Below are positions 17,529 to 26,007 of a DNA stretch of 64,000 nucleotides, piece by piece. Below the pieces are notes generated by a model. The model was not told the DNA's origin and ran no database searches. It was given only the letters and a program-made list of their open reading frames with translations. The stretch is from DATBHW01 sp035307385 (GTDB taxonomy: Bacteria > Chloroflexota > Ktedonobacteria > Ktedonobacterales > DATBGS01): positions 60,132 to 124,131 of the forward strand of contig DATGID010000069.1 of NCBI GenBank assembly GCA_035307385.1, given 5' to 3'. The translations under genes were made by a program, and so were the position numbers. How positions within the stretch are numbered: position 1 is the first letter of the stretch; each line of letters starts with the position of its first letter.

Positions 17529-18584
17529 TTACTTGTTGGAGAGGAGCAGCACGATCACCCCGCCGAGCGCAGCCATCACCGTGACAATGGCAGCGGCGAT
17601 CATGGTGATAACCTGGCCGCGCGGATAGCGCTGTTGTTTCCTGGGCGCGCGCATCTCTGGGAGGGCCGGAGCCATAGGCATAGCGCTGATTGCCTGCACA
17701 AATGCTTGAGAGGGGCTGCTCCCGGGGGCTGGCTGTGGAGGAAACGCCCCCTGAACCGGCGCGGCGGGCATTGGCCCTGCGGGGAATGGATTTGGGGCTG
17801 AAAACTCCGGCGCTTTGCCGCTTCCCTGGACCATCTCCGGTTGCCAGGCAGGCGCTTGTGGCGCGCCCCAGGCCGGTGGCTCTGGTGGTGCCGCCCACGC
17901 AGATGCCATTTGTTGCCCATTGGGCGCAGCAGGCGGGCCAACCCACGCGGGCGCTGGCCCATTGGGCGGCGCGGGCTGATGTGCGAAAGCTGGCGCAGGC
18001 GGCTGGGCAGGCGGTGCGGGTGGGCTGACCCAGGCAGATGGTGGCTGCTGGATGGGTGACGCTGCTGGCTCATTTAAGAGGCGCGTCGGGGCCTCGTCGC
18101 TGACCTCTTCAGGAAGCTTTGCCGGAGGAGCAGGCTGGGGCGCAGGTTGTTCGGGCCAGTTGCCTGCGCGAAACGGTGGCAGGACCGGCTGCGCCGGGCC
18201 AGACGCTGGCTTTGTCGGCGCGGTGCTATCGAGCGGCGGAATGGGATCGGGCAACGCGGCAGTGGCGACACGGGTCGGATAAGCGGCTACCGGAACGGCT
18301 CCGGATGCGGCGGCCAGAGATGCGCCACAGTCCCCGCAGAAACGCGCGCCGCGCGGCAGTTTGGAGCCACATTTGGGGCAGGCAATAGTATCGCCTTCCT
18401 GGGGGCGCTCAGGCTCGTTGAGGGCTGGTTGAGCAGGCGTCGCCTTCTGCGGGGGAGCGGCGGGCGCTGCCGCTGCTTTGGCTTCTCGCGCCGCAGAGGC
18501 GAGCGATGGATGTTCTGCCCCGCATTCCATACAAAAGCGGTCGGTCATATAGACGCTTGACCCGCATTGATAGCATTGCATCAT
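17529..18584 (-). CDS. Tail-anchored double zinc-ribbon protein with Pro/Ala-rich linker
   Basis: 351 residues. Two zinc ribbons are visible: CYQCG-x9-CMECG at the N-terminus and CPKCG-x9-CGDCG near residue 75. A Pro/Ala/Gln-rich region of roughly 200 residues follows, and the protein ends with one hydrophobic segment (ITMIAAAIVTVMAALGGVIVLLL) and a short tail, so it is probably tail-anchored with the ribbons in the cytoplasm. The start at 18584 has GGGAGG 4 bases upstream. The layout resembles the FHA/zinc-ribbon protein at 56292-57959. Function is unknown. Confidence 0.7.
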   Translation of the reverse strand: MMQCYQCGSSVYMTDRFCMECGAEHPSLASAAREAKAAAAPAAPPQKATPAQPALNEPERPQEGDTIACPKCGSKLPRGARFCGDCGASLAAASGAVPVAAYPTRVATAALPDPIPPLDSTAPTKPASGPAQPVLPPFRAGNWPEQPAPQPAPPAKLPEEVSDEAPTRLLNEPAASPIQQPPSAWVSPPAPPAQPPAPAFAHQPAPPNGPAPAWVGPPAAPNGQQMASAWAAPPEPPAWGAPQAPAWQPEMVQGSGKAPEFSAPNPFPAGPMPAAPVQGAFPPQPAPGSSPSQAFVQAISAMPMAPALPEMRAPRKQQRYPRGQVITMIAAAIVTVMAALGGVIVLLLSNK

Positions 18585-18789
18585 TTTGCCTCCCATACCA
18601 GGCAGCATAGCCCGCTTTCCCACTGCCAGGGAAGAGCAACTCTCTGTTTCATCTAGTGTACAACATGTCAGGAACAAGAGGCCAGTATCCAGACCGCTCG
18701 ATGTTTTCATAGGTCCACTATAGAACTGACGCTGGCTCGCCTCTGTGAATCAGTTGACTGTCCTGGTGTGGAAGAGCGCACACCATCCA

Positions 18790-18819
18790 TAGACACAGTA
18801 ACCATCGAGCGCATATACT
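18790..18819 (+). promoter_or_regulatory. Probable promoter of the alpha/beta hydrolase gene
   Basis: TAGACA (18790-18795) and TATACT (18814-18819) are separated by 18 bp, 20 bp upstream of the ATG. Confidence 0.55.
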
Positions 18820-18838
18820 GAAAGGACGGAGGTCATTC

Positions 18839-19474
18839 ATGGCGCAATTGAAACATGTGGATATTCCCGCGCCGCACGGACGGCTGGAAGGGCTGCTGCG
18901 GCTGCCGGAGGAAGAGGAGCACGCGCCGCGTCTGGCGGCGGTGGTCTGTCATCCTCACCCGCTGTATGGCGGCACGATGCACAACAAGACGGTGTTCCGG
19001 CTGGCGACGGCGCTGAACGAGGTGGGCATCCCGACGCTGCGCTTCAATTTTCGCGGCGTGGGCCTGAGCACCGGCAGCCATGACGAGGGGCGCGGCGAGC
19101 AAGACGATGTGCGTTCGGCGCTCGATGAACTGGAACGTCGTTTCCCGGATGTGGCGCTGGCTGTGGCGGGCTTCTCGTTTGGCGCGTGGGTTGGCCTGCG
19201 CGTGGGCTGCGGCGAGGAGCGCGTCAAGCAGTTGGTGGGCGTAGGTGTGCCGGTCGCATCGCTGTCTGTCGATCAGATGGCAAGCTGCTTCAAGCCCAAG
19301 CTGATTGTGCAGGGCGCGCTCGATCAATATGGGCCGGAAGCCGAACTGCGCGCCTGGTTTGCTGGCATTGCCGCACCCAGGCATCTGGAGGTTATTCCAG
19401 GGGCAGATCATTTTCTGACTGAGCATCTGGATGAACTGGAGCAGGCGATAGTGCGTTATTTCAAAGAAGGATAA
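18839..19474 (+). CDS. Alpha/beta hydrolase
   Basis: 211 residues. The nucleophile elbow is GFSFGA near residue 112, with the catalytic Ser in G-x-S-x-G. The oxyanion region is CHPHPLYGGTMHN near 40, typical of the YfhR/CC-hydrolase group of small serine hydrolases, and RFNFRGVGLS follows. The acid and His fall in LDQYGPE and GADHFLTEH near the C-terminus. GGAGG precedes the ATG. It is cytoplasmic with no signal peptide. The substrate is unknown. It converges with the Ski2-like helicase. Confidence 0.88.
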   Translation: MAQLKHVDIPAPHGRLEGLLRLPEEEEHAPRLAAVVCHPHPLYGGTMHNKTVFRLATALNEVGIPTLRFNFRGVGLSTGSHDEGRGEQDDVRSALDELERRFPDVALAVAGFSFGAWVGLRVGCGEERVKQLVGVGVPVASLSVDQMASCFKPKLIVQGALDQYGPEAELRAWFAGIAAPRHLEVIPGADHFLTEHLDELEQAIVRYFKEG

Positions 19475-19607
19475 GTCCAAGACGGTAAAAAGAACAGGCC
19501 AGGCGCTTCTCATCCAACAAGTACGGGTCGCAATGGTGAGGAACAATGGCCGGGGGGACCATTTTTTGTTCCTGAACAGAAACGCCTTGCCAGCCTTTAT
19601 TATAGCG

Positions 19608-19640
19608 ACTGGCTCACAATATTACTGTGAACCAGTTCAC
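19608..19640. repeat. Overlapping palindromes between convergent genes
   Basis: ACTGGCTCACA (19608-19618) pairs with TGTGAACCAGT (19626-19636) with one mismatch. A second palindrome, GTGAAC-CA-GTTCAC, overlaps its right arm at 19627-19640. A hairpin pairing AGGAACA with TGTTCCT lies just upstream, near 19540-19572. The region separates two convergent genes and could act in termination in both directions or bind a protein. Confidence 0.5.
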
Positions 19641-19699
19641 AATTTGCTCTTAATGCAAGATGCCAGGCTCGCTCACTCGGGTAAGTGTCAATCGTTTTT

Positions 19700-22303
19700 T
19701 TAGAACTCCTCAGGAATGTCGGCGCGCAGATCGGGCTTGTCTTCGTCCTCTTCCATATCCAGCGGCACGCTTTCCTCGGCCACCTGGACGGCCATCGCGG
19801 GCACTGTGCGGCTCTGGAGGACGATGCCACGCATCAGCCCTTTGGCCGCAGCGCCTAGCCGGGGGCGCAGTTCTTCCAGGCTCTGGCGCGCAGCCTGAAT
19901 CTGCACGGCGCGAATGCGCTCGCTCTGGTCTTCCATGTCGCCCGTCTGCCAGAGGCGCTTCTCATCCAGCACCTGGCCGACAGCCGCCTGCACCTGCTGA
20001 AGCAGATCGATGGTCTGGTTGAGGATGACCAGCAGGTCACCCTCGGCCAGATCGATGTGCCGCTGCAAACTGGCGAGTGACGCGCCGCGCCACCAGTAGA
20101 GCGCGACGCCGTGGAAAGCGTCATTGATGCCCGGGCTGACATCCAGGCCCAGTTCAATTTCGCTCATCTGCACCCGGCCAATGACCTGATACACCTCGCG
20201 GCGCAGATACGCCAGTTGCCGCCAGAGCGTGTTGCGGTTGCGCACCGGGCGGTCATCATCGAAGGCAAACCAGCTTGCCAACTCCGCCAATTCAGAGGGG
20301 TGCAATTGTTCTAGCGGAATGGCCTGAATCAATTCAGTAAAGAGGATTCCGGCAGGATGAAAGATGCTCCGCAGCAGCCGCCCCTTGATGGTCAATCGGT
20401 CGTTGGGGTCGATATAACTGAGCGAACGCAGCAAATTGATGATGCCGTTGAGTTCTGCCGCGCCTGCCCGGCTGAGCGCGCGATGGCGCTCGCGCTCGGC
20501 TGGTGGCTTTTTGCGTTCGCGCCTGGCGCGGCGGCTCAGGCTGGCGGCAGAAGGCCCTCCTGGAGATGACAGCGCCTCCACAAAGGCTTGTTCTTCGGCA
20601 GACAGAGACGGGAGTTCCTGCTGTGCCAGCCGTTCTTCATAGAGCAGACGATGGCTATAGCGCTGAAATTCGCGGAAGCTGGCGGCCACATCGCGGCGCA
20701 ACCGGCGGATGTCGCCGCCGCGCCAGAGGTTTAGCACCGAGTTATAGCGCATGGTAAAAGCGCTGTTGACGGGTAACAACTCGCCGGTGAGGGCCGCGAA
20801 AGATGGCTCGAAGGGTTCCCATGGCGAATAGGGGATGATGGCCGCGCCGCGTTCGTCCATGCCGCGTCGGCCAGCGCGCCCGGTAAGCTGCTGATATTCG
20901 TTGGGCGTCAAGAGGCGCATGCCAATGCCATCGAATTTGCTGAGGCTGCCCACCACGACGGAGCGCGCGGGCATGTTGATGCCCAGCGCCAGGGTGTCGG
21001 TGGCGAAGACGGCGCGCAGATGTCCGCGCTGGAAAAGCGTTTCCACCAGCACTTTCAGCCCCGGCAGCAGCCCGGCATGATGATATGCCAGGCCGCGCGG
21101 CAGCAGCGCCGTAAGCCGCTGCACCTGGTCGAGTTCGCGGTCTTCGGATGGCAGCGCCTCCAGCCAGGCGCGCACTTCTTCTTGCAGCAGGGTTTGTTCT
21201 TCTGGTGTCGTCAGCAGATGGCCTGCGGCGCTGCTGGCGCTCTCTTCGACGATGCGCCGCCCTGGCAGGAAATAGAGACACGGGAGCAGATCGGCCTGGC
21301 GGAGCGCGGTCAGGATTTCGCCTGGCTCGATGGCTTCGCGCTCTTCGTTGGGGCGCGGCTTCTGCTCGGTCGCGGCGCTGGCTGGCTGGGCTGCTGATGT
21401 ACCTGACGCGGCAGGCCGCCGCTGACCTTTGCCCTCGCCGCCGAAGGTAAAGATGCGGCCCTCGCCGCGCTCGTGGCGGCGTTTGGCTTCGCCGCCAATT
21501 TTGGGGAAGCGTTCCACGCGCTTGCCGTCGGCGTTCATCACCAGATGCAGCCGCCCATCGATGTAGTAGTAGTGATCAAGCGGGATGGCGCGCTCGGTGT
21601 GCAGCACCAGGCTGATGGGCCGATGCACGCGGCTGATCCAGAGGGATAGCTCATCCGCATTGCTGACGGTGGCCGACAGGCCAATCAACAGTACATGCTT
21701 GGGCGAGTGGATGATGGCCTCTTCCCAGACCGGCCCGCGCTCCGGGTCGCTGAGATAGTGCAGTTCGTCGAAGATGACGCAGCCTACGTCGTCCAGTTCA
21801 GGGTTAAGGCGCGCAATGAAGGGCTGCGGTTGGGGCGCTGTCTCGGTTACCTGCCCCTCGGCTCGCGCCTCATTGGCTTTTTCGGCCAGGGCGGTGGCTT
21901 CGCCTGCTCCGGGGGGAACACTGCGCGTCCTGTCCTGGTCGCGCGCCTCTTCCTCCAGCAGCATGTTGCGGTAGATTTCGGTAGTCATCACCAGAATGGG
22001 CGCTTGATTGCGCTCCACGATGTCGCCCGTAACCAGGCCAACCATCTGCGCGCCATAGCGTGCGCGCAGGTCGCGGAATTTCTGGTTGGAGAGCGCCTTC
22101 AGCGGCGCGGTATAGATGACGCGCTTGCCCTGGCGGTGCGCCAGCCAGATGGCAAATTCCGCTACTATCGTTTTGCCGGTGCCCGTGGGGGCGGCCACCA
22201 GCACCGAGCGGTCCTCGGCCAGATGGGCAATGGCCTCGCGCTGGAACGGGTCCAGAGGAAAAGGATACTCGCTGGCAAAGGCTTCTAACAGTTCGTCAAC
22301 CAC
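19700..22303 (-). CDS. Ski2-like DEAD/DEAH-box RNA helicase
   Basis: 867 residues if the GTG at 22303 is used; GGAG lies 6 bases upstream. An alternative GTG at 22315 has no such site. Motor motifs: FQREAIAHL (Q-like), AAPTGTGKT (Walker A), VIFDELHYLSD (DExH motif II), LSATVSN (III), ATDTLALGINMPARSVV (V) and QLTGRAGRRGMD (VI). A large C-terminal part resembles the DSHCT/arch-type helical region of Ski2/Mtr4 and bacterial HelY proteins. It probably remodels RNA. Its start overlaps the lipid-kinase stop by 8 bp, so the two are coupled. An Arg/Glu-rich insertion lies at about 285-325. Confidence 0.88.
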   Translation of the reverse strand: MVDELLEAFASEYPFPLDPFQREAIAHLAEDRSVLVAAPTGTGKTIVAEFAIWLAHRQGKRVIYTAPLKALSNQKFRDLRARYGAQMVGLVTGDIVERNQAPILVMTTEIYRNMLLEEEARDQDRTRSVPPGAGEATALAEKANEARAEGQVTETAPQPQPFIARLNPELDDVGCVIFDELHYLSDPERGPVWEEAIIHSPKHVLLIGLSATVSNADELSLWISRVHRPISLVLHTERAIPLDHYYYIDGRLHLVMNADGKRVERFPKIGGEAKRRHERGEGRIFTFGGEGKGQRRPAASGTSAAQPASAATEQKPRPNEEREAIEPGEILTALRQADLLPCLYFLPGRRIVEESASSAAGHLLTTPEEQTLLQEEVRAWLEALPSEDRELDQVQRLTALLPRGLAYHHAGLLPGLKVLVETLFQRGHLRAVFATDTLALGINMPARSVVVGSLSKFDGIGMRLLTPNEYQQLTGRAGRRGMDERGAAIIPYSPWEPFEPSFAALTGELLPVNSAFTMRYNSVLNLWRGGDIRRLRRDVAASFREFQRYSHRLLYEERLAQQELPSLSAEEQAFVEALSSPGGPSAASLSRRARRERKKPPAERERHRALSRAGAAELNGIINLLRSLSYIDPNDRLTIKGRLLRSIFHPAGILFTELIQAIPLEQLHPSELAELASWFAFDDDRPVRNRNTLWRQLAYLRREVYQVIGRVQMSEIELGLDVSPGINDAFHGVALYWWRGASLASLQRHIDLAEGDLLVILNQTIDLLQQVQAAVGQVLDEKRLWQTGDMEDQSERIRAVQIQAARQSLEELRPRLGAAAKGLMRGIVLQSRTVPAMAVQVAEESVPLDMEEDEDKPDLRADIPEEF

Positions 22304-23396
22304 CTGCTTCTCCACTCTGCGCAGAGATAAGGCTTGCGTGCGGCACCATGACGTTGAGGGCGCGCTCGGCTGAAGATACCAGAATGGGCGTGCGCCCGCG
22401 CAGTTCGCCATCCAGGGTCACATCCACCGGCTCGGTGGTTTTAATCAGCACCTGGCGCGCCTTGACGTGATGAATGCCGGGAAAGTGTCGGCTGACGGCC
22501 TCGCGCCGCCCATTGAGCGGCGGTGTGAGCGCCATCTGAGCCGCCGCAAGCAACTGGCGCAGATCAAATCGTTCAACGATCAAAATGTCTAACAGGTGGT
22601 CTTGCAGTTCGCATCCGGCAAGGGCGAAGCCAAACTGGCCCCCAAACACGGGAGCATTGATGACGGCCACCTGTAATGCCTGATAGTGGTAGGGGCGATC
22701 AGCCTCGATATCGTTCTCGGTTTCCTCGGGAGCCAGCGCGCAGGCCACGTCACCAAAGCGCAGTGTGAAGTCGACCATCTGCGAGGCGCTCAACGTCTCC
22801 AGCGCGGCAACGGGATAGGTGAAGCGGCCAAAGCGCTGGCGCATGGTGGCGTTGGTTGCCAACTGAGCAAAGGCAACATTCAGCCCCAGCGTCAAGGCGT
22901 GTGTGAAGAAGGCTTGCGCGCTGCTCTGTTCCCCAGCAGCAGATGCGCCTGGAGCGTTGGCTGTGGCTTCCTGGAGCGCGTGCGGCGCGGCGATGGCCGG
23001 ATGGGCACGCCCCAGGTCGATATACATCATCGAGCCTGCGGCAATTACCTGGCAGGCTTCGGCCAACTCCAGCGGCAAGCGGAGCGAGCGGGCAAAGTCG
23101 TTCGATGTCCCCAGAGGCAGAATGCCCAGCGGTATGTCGCTGTGCGCCAGATGTGTGGCGGCAGCGCCGATGGTGCCATCGCCTCCGGCGGCAATGACGA
23201 GTTCCACGCCTGCTAAGCGCCACTCCTCGGCCAAGGGTGGCCGACCATCCAGCGCTGTGACGCTGTAGACCTGATTGACGATAATACCTTGCTGGCGTAA
23301 AAAGAACCGGGCAGATTCTATAGAAAGCTGCTCCTCATAGATATGAGGGCTGGCAATCATCAGGGCCTGACGCAGACGTGCTGGCTGAGATTCCAT
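22296..23396 (-). CDS. Diacylglycerol/lipid kinase (YegS/DgkB-like)
   Basis: 366 residues. The catalytic domain shows AAGGDGTIGAAATHL near residue 73 (the GGDGT nucleotide-binding motif) and LGILPLGTSNDFARSL, both diagnostic of the DAGK catalytic family. The C-terminal half has the beta-sandwich expected for the family (VDVTLDGELRGRTPI). It phosphorylates diacylglycerol or a related lipid at the membrane. AGGAA lies 6 bases upstream of the ATG and a good promoter lies at 23471-23500. It overlaps the downstream helicase, implying cotranscription. Confidence 0.88.
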   Translation of the reverse strand: MESQPARLRQALMIASPHIYEEQLSIESARFFLRQQGIIVNQVYSVTALDGRPPLAEEWRLAGVELVIAAGGDGTIGAAATHLAHSDIPLGILPLGTSNDFARSLRLPLELAEACQVIAAGSMMYIDLGRAHPAIAAPHALQEATANAPGASAAGEQSSAQAFFTHALTLGLNVAFAQLATNATMRQRFGRFTYPVAALETLSASQMVDFTLRFGDVACALAPEETENDIEADRPYHYQALQVAVINAPVFGGQFGFALAGCELQDHLLDILIVERFDLRQLLAAAQMALTPPLNGRREAVSRHFPGIHHVKARQVLIKTTEPVDVTLDGELRGRTPILVSSAERALNVMVPHASLISAQSGEAGG

Positions 23397-23470
23397 CGTA
23401 TTCCTGAATATTCCTTTGGTGTGTATCTTCTTTTTTTGGGTATACGGATGCTAAGGTACAAATCCTCTGC

Positions 23471-23500
23471 ATTATAGGCACAGCCTGACCTCAGGCGCAA
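23471..23500 (-). promoter_or_regulatory. Promoter of the lipid kinase-helicase operon
   Basis: Minus-strand TTGCGC (23495-23500) and a perfect TATAAT (23471-23476) are separated by 18 bp, 75 bp upstream of the lipid-kinase start. The rest of 23397-23799 holds no recognised gene. TATACT near 23615 on the plus strand could be a -10 for the WXG-like gene but lacks a -35. Confidence 0.7.
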
Positions 23501-23799
23501 TCTCAAGAGCGAGCGAAGCCACGCTCTGGTTCCTGCCCGCCGCGCGCCTGTTCGCAAAGAGAGCTACATCACATCCGAAAGATGAGCCAACGCATAGTTT
23601 TCCCTTGCTGGGTCATGTATACTCTGCACAGAAAGAACGAACGGACCAGAGGAAACAAAGACAACAATACTCAAAAAGACCTTTCTGGAACGTTTCCCTT
23701 TCTGGTAAGCCAATCGAGCGCTTGCCAAACAAAATGAAGCTGGACAAAGCCCACTGGGGGCTGAGGCAGCACAAAAACACCCATTAGGAGGGACACACA

Positions 23800-24081
23800 A
23801 TGTCTGGTGGTCTGTATTCAATCGATCTTGGTCTGGCGGAGCAGGTAGAGAAACTTTTGGCGGCTACTGATGCTGATGTGGACCAGTATCGTGCCCAGCT
23901 TTTCAGCCTGGTTGGTCAATTGGAAGGCACCTGGGTAAGCCCAAACAAGCAGAGTTTTGTGAATGATTGGGTGACGTACTGCAACGCCGTGAACACCATC
24001 TATGATGTCGGCCCGCGGATGGTCAACGGTCTGAAGACTGAGATCAACCTGATCTCGCAAGCCGAGCAAGTTCAGTTCTAA
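23800..24081 (+). CDS. WXG100/ESAT-6-like small protein (W-x-S variant)
   Basis: 93 residues, helix-turn-helix in pattern: a first helix to about residue 45, then LEGTWVSPNKQSF where WXG proteins carry W-x-G, then a second helix (NDWVTYCNAVNTIYDVGPRMVNGL). Length, lack of a signal peptide and the central Trp fit ESAT-6/WXG100 proteins that leave the cell by type VII secretion, but Gly is replaced by Ser, so the call is tentative. GGAGGG precedes the ATG. No EccC ATPase or other type VII gene is in the window. The next gene is 67 bp downstream across two overlapping hairpins. Confidence 0.5.
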   Translation: MSGGLYSIDLGLAEQVEKLLAATDADVDQYRAQLFSLVGQLEGTWVSPNKQSFVNDWVTYCNAVNTIYDVGPRMVNGLKTEINLISQAEQVQF

Positions 24082-24088
24082 GACGTAT

Positions 24089-24141
24089 GGGGTGTCGCAC
24101 AGGGTTTCTCTCGCGGCACCCCTGCCTCTTTTTGCAGGGGT
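24089..24141 (+). promoter_or_regulatory. Two mutually exclusive hairpins between two genes (attenuator-like)
   Basis: Hairpin A pairs 24089-24098 with 24113-24122 (10 bp, one G-U) and is followed by a T-rich stretch (CTCTTTTT), so it looks like a terminator. Hairpin B pairs 24118-24125 with 24134-24141 (8 bp, perfect). They share bases 24118-24122 and cannot form together. The right arm of B contains the AGGGG ribosome binding site of the gene at 24149, so B would hide it. The layout could balance expression of the downstream gene against termination. Confidence 0.6.
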
Positions 24142-24148
24142 GGATACC

Positions 24149-24580
24149 ATGTCAGGTCAGATAGTGCTGCAAACGGCTCCTCGCATCTCTACCCTGCCAG
24201 GGGGCGCGCTTCGGGTCACGTGGGGAGAGGCTGGAGGCCCCGGAGGGGTTGTGCAGTTTTACCCGAAAGAAGATGGGGTCGTTCTCGACTACATTCGGGT
24301 GCGACAGGGAAATCGCGCTTTGGGTGCCACCCTGTTCGCGGATGCGCTTCGGGCGGCTGGTATCCCACAACCTCGCTTTGTTGAGTCTTCCCCCATCGTC
24401 AACGAGCCGCTCTTGAAACTGCTTCAATCAGGCGACGACACGGCCATCGCTCAGGCCCAGCGCTTCTGGCGTCTTCAGAGTCTGAGCTTTGCGAAAGCGC
24501 TAGGAGCTACCGTTCTCTGCACCGGGTTGGTTAAGAATGCTCGGGGCAACTGGATTGCCAGAGGCGAACTTTCCTATTAG
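24149..24580 (+). CDS. Hypothetical protein, possibly GNAT-related
   Basis: 143 residues. The ATG at 24149 is chosen because AGGGG lies about 8 bases upstream; an upstream GTG at 24092 lies inside the hairpins. A segment VVLDYIRVRQGNRALGATLF followed by a helix and PIVNEPLLKLLQ loosely resembles the central part of a GNAT fold (strand, R-x-x-G-x-G/A-type loop, helix, then a later Asn), but the match is weak. It lies directly behind the WXG-like gene, so a functional link is possible. A hairpin (24579-24613) follows. Confidence 0.5.
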   Translation: MSGQIVLQTAPRISTLPGGALRVTWGEAGGPGGVVQFYPKEDGVVLDYIRVRQGNRALGATLFADALRAAGIPQPRFVESSPIVNEPLLKLLQSGDDTAIAQAQRFWRLQSLSFAKALGATVLCTGLVKNARGNWIARGELSY

Positions 24581-24613
24581 GACGGCGCGCATTCTCCCAT
24601 CAGCCGCCGTCCT
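24579..24613 (+). terminator. Hairpin after the 24149-24580 gene
   Basis: AGGACGGCG (24579-24587) pairs perfectly with 24605-24613. There is no strong T-run after it, so it is a weak or factor-assisted terminator candidate. Confidence 0.45.
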
Positions 24614-24731
24614 GATGCTTCCTCCCTTCCCATCCTTCTTCAAGATGGTCTATCTGTGTCTTTGGGCAGGCATCGCGTGCCTGGTCAGCCACACAGAGAC
24701 CTGCACCTTTGGCATCTCACGATTCTGGCTC

Positions 24732-24760
24732 TTGCGAGTCTGGCTCATCTGTGCTATCGT
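24732..24760 (+). promoter_or_regulatory. Probable minCDE promoter
   Basis: TTGCGA (24732-24737) and TATCGT (24755-24760) are separated by 17 bp, with TGC directly before the -10 (extended -10). It lies about 55 bp before the minC start. Confidence 0.55.
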
Positions 24761-24816
24761 ACATCACTGAGCAGCCGAACATTGTCCAGTGCAGAAGCAG
24801 CGAATATGGGATGTTC

Positions 24817-25983
24817 ATGATGAAACCTTTACTAACGCGCCCTTCTGAGCTTGAACCCCGACCACCCCTGGAACGCCTGCGCGAGCGTGTCCAGGAGGCG
24901 ATGAGCCATCTACGAACCTGGGGAAAACGCCTGCTTTCATCCGGCCAGGAGGCAGCGACAAGGGATGCACATCCACCCAAAACGGAAGCCGGGGAATGGC
25001 CGCCCGGGCAGGACCGCGAGCAGCCGTCGATGAGCAGGATAACCAGGCCGGTACGGAGTGTGACTCCTGCGCGGCTCAGCCAGCCGGTGCGCGGGCCGCG
25101 CTCTTACCTGACGGAGCCGCTCGGCGACGCCGCGCCCGGGTCTGCGGAGGGAGGAAACGCCGATATGGCAAAGACGCCGCAGGAGCGCCCCGCCGCGCCA
25201 GCAGCTTCGCCGGTGGAAGGCGCAGGCGCACAGGCGGGCGCAGCGAACGAGCAGGCTGCCCAGGCCACACCTGAGCAGATGGAGGAGACGCGCCGGGCGC
25301 TGGCGCGCAAACTCTTGAAAGGGTCGCGCAGCGGTCTGCTGCTGACTCTGGAGCCAGGGTACGTCTGGTCGCAAGTGCTGGAGGTGTTGGCGGCGCGGCT
25401 GGCGGAATCGCCGACGTTTTTTCAGGGCGCTTTGTTGAGCCTGGATACGCGGCGGCGTGCGTTGGAGCCGCAGGAAGTCGAGGAGCTGCGGGCGCTGCTG
25501 GCTCCCTATGAGATGGCGTTCAAGGAAGTGGGGAGCGATGAGTTGTATGACCCGCGTGTCTTGCCCAGCGGTGCTGCGCGCGCTGCTCCTTCAGGCGATA
25601 CGACGCCGACGCTGGCAATCCGCGCCAGCGATGCGGCCAACACGCTGTTTACGCGGCGCACGATTCGCTCCGGCCAGCGTTTGCGCTACGAAAGTTCGGT
25701 GGTGATTATGGGCGACGTGAACGCGGGAGCAGAGGTGATTGCAGGAGGAGATGTGCTGGTGTGGGGCACGCTGCGCGGAACGGTCCACGCGGGGTATCCT
25801 GGCAATGAGGAGGCGATTGTCTGCGCGTTGGCGCTGGCACCCGTCCAACTGCGCATTGGCAAGCTCGCCAGCCGTCCGCCAGAAGATGGCGCGTTGCCCC
25901 CTCAGTTGCCAGAGGTGGCGTCGGTGAAAAACGGTCAGATTGTCGTTGAAAGCTGGAATGCCGGGCGGGCCTCCCGTCGGTAA
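24817..25983 (+). CDS. minC: Septum site-determining protein MinC, with long N-terminal extension
   Basis: 388 residues from the ATG at 24817; nearby starts at 24811 and 24820 are equally possible because no strong ribosome binding site is seen. The last 110 residues are the MinC C-terminal beta-helix domain: FTRRTIRSGQRLRYESSVVI, GDVNAGAEVIAGGDVLVWG and LRGTVHAGYPG, which binds MinD. The N-terminal domain that inhibits FtsZ is recognisable only loosely (about 190-270). The first 170 residues are Pro/Ala/Arg-rich and unlike standard MinC (about 220-230 residues). Position immediately before minD confirms the call. Confidence 0.85.
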   Translation: MMKPLLTRPSELEPRPPLERLRERVQEAMSHLRTWGKRLLSSGQEAATRDAHPPKTEAGEWPPGQDREQPSMSRITRPVRSVTPARLSQPVRGPRSYLTEPLGDAAPGSAEGGNADMAKTPQERPAAPAASPVEGAGAQAGAANEQAAQATPEQMEETRRALARKLLKGSRSGLLLTLEPGYVWSQVLEVLAARLAESPTFFQGALLSLDTRRRALEPQEVEELRALLAPYEMAFKEVGSDELYDPRVLPSGAARAAPSGDTTPTLAIRASDAANTLFTRRTIRSGQRLRYESSVVIMGDVNAGAEVIAGGDVLVWGTLRGTVHAGYPGNEEAIVCALALAPVQLRIGKLASRPPEDGALPPQLPEVASVKNGQIVVESWNAGRASRR

Positions 25984-26007
25984 AGCAGGCCCTCTTCAGG
26001 AGGAAGC

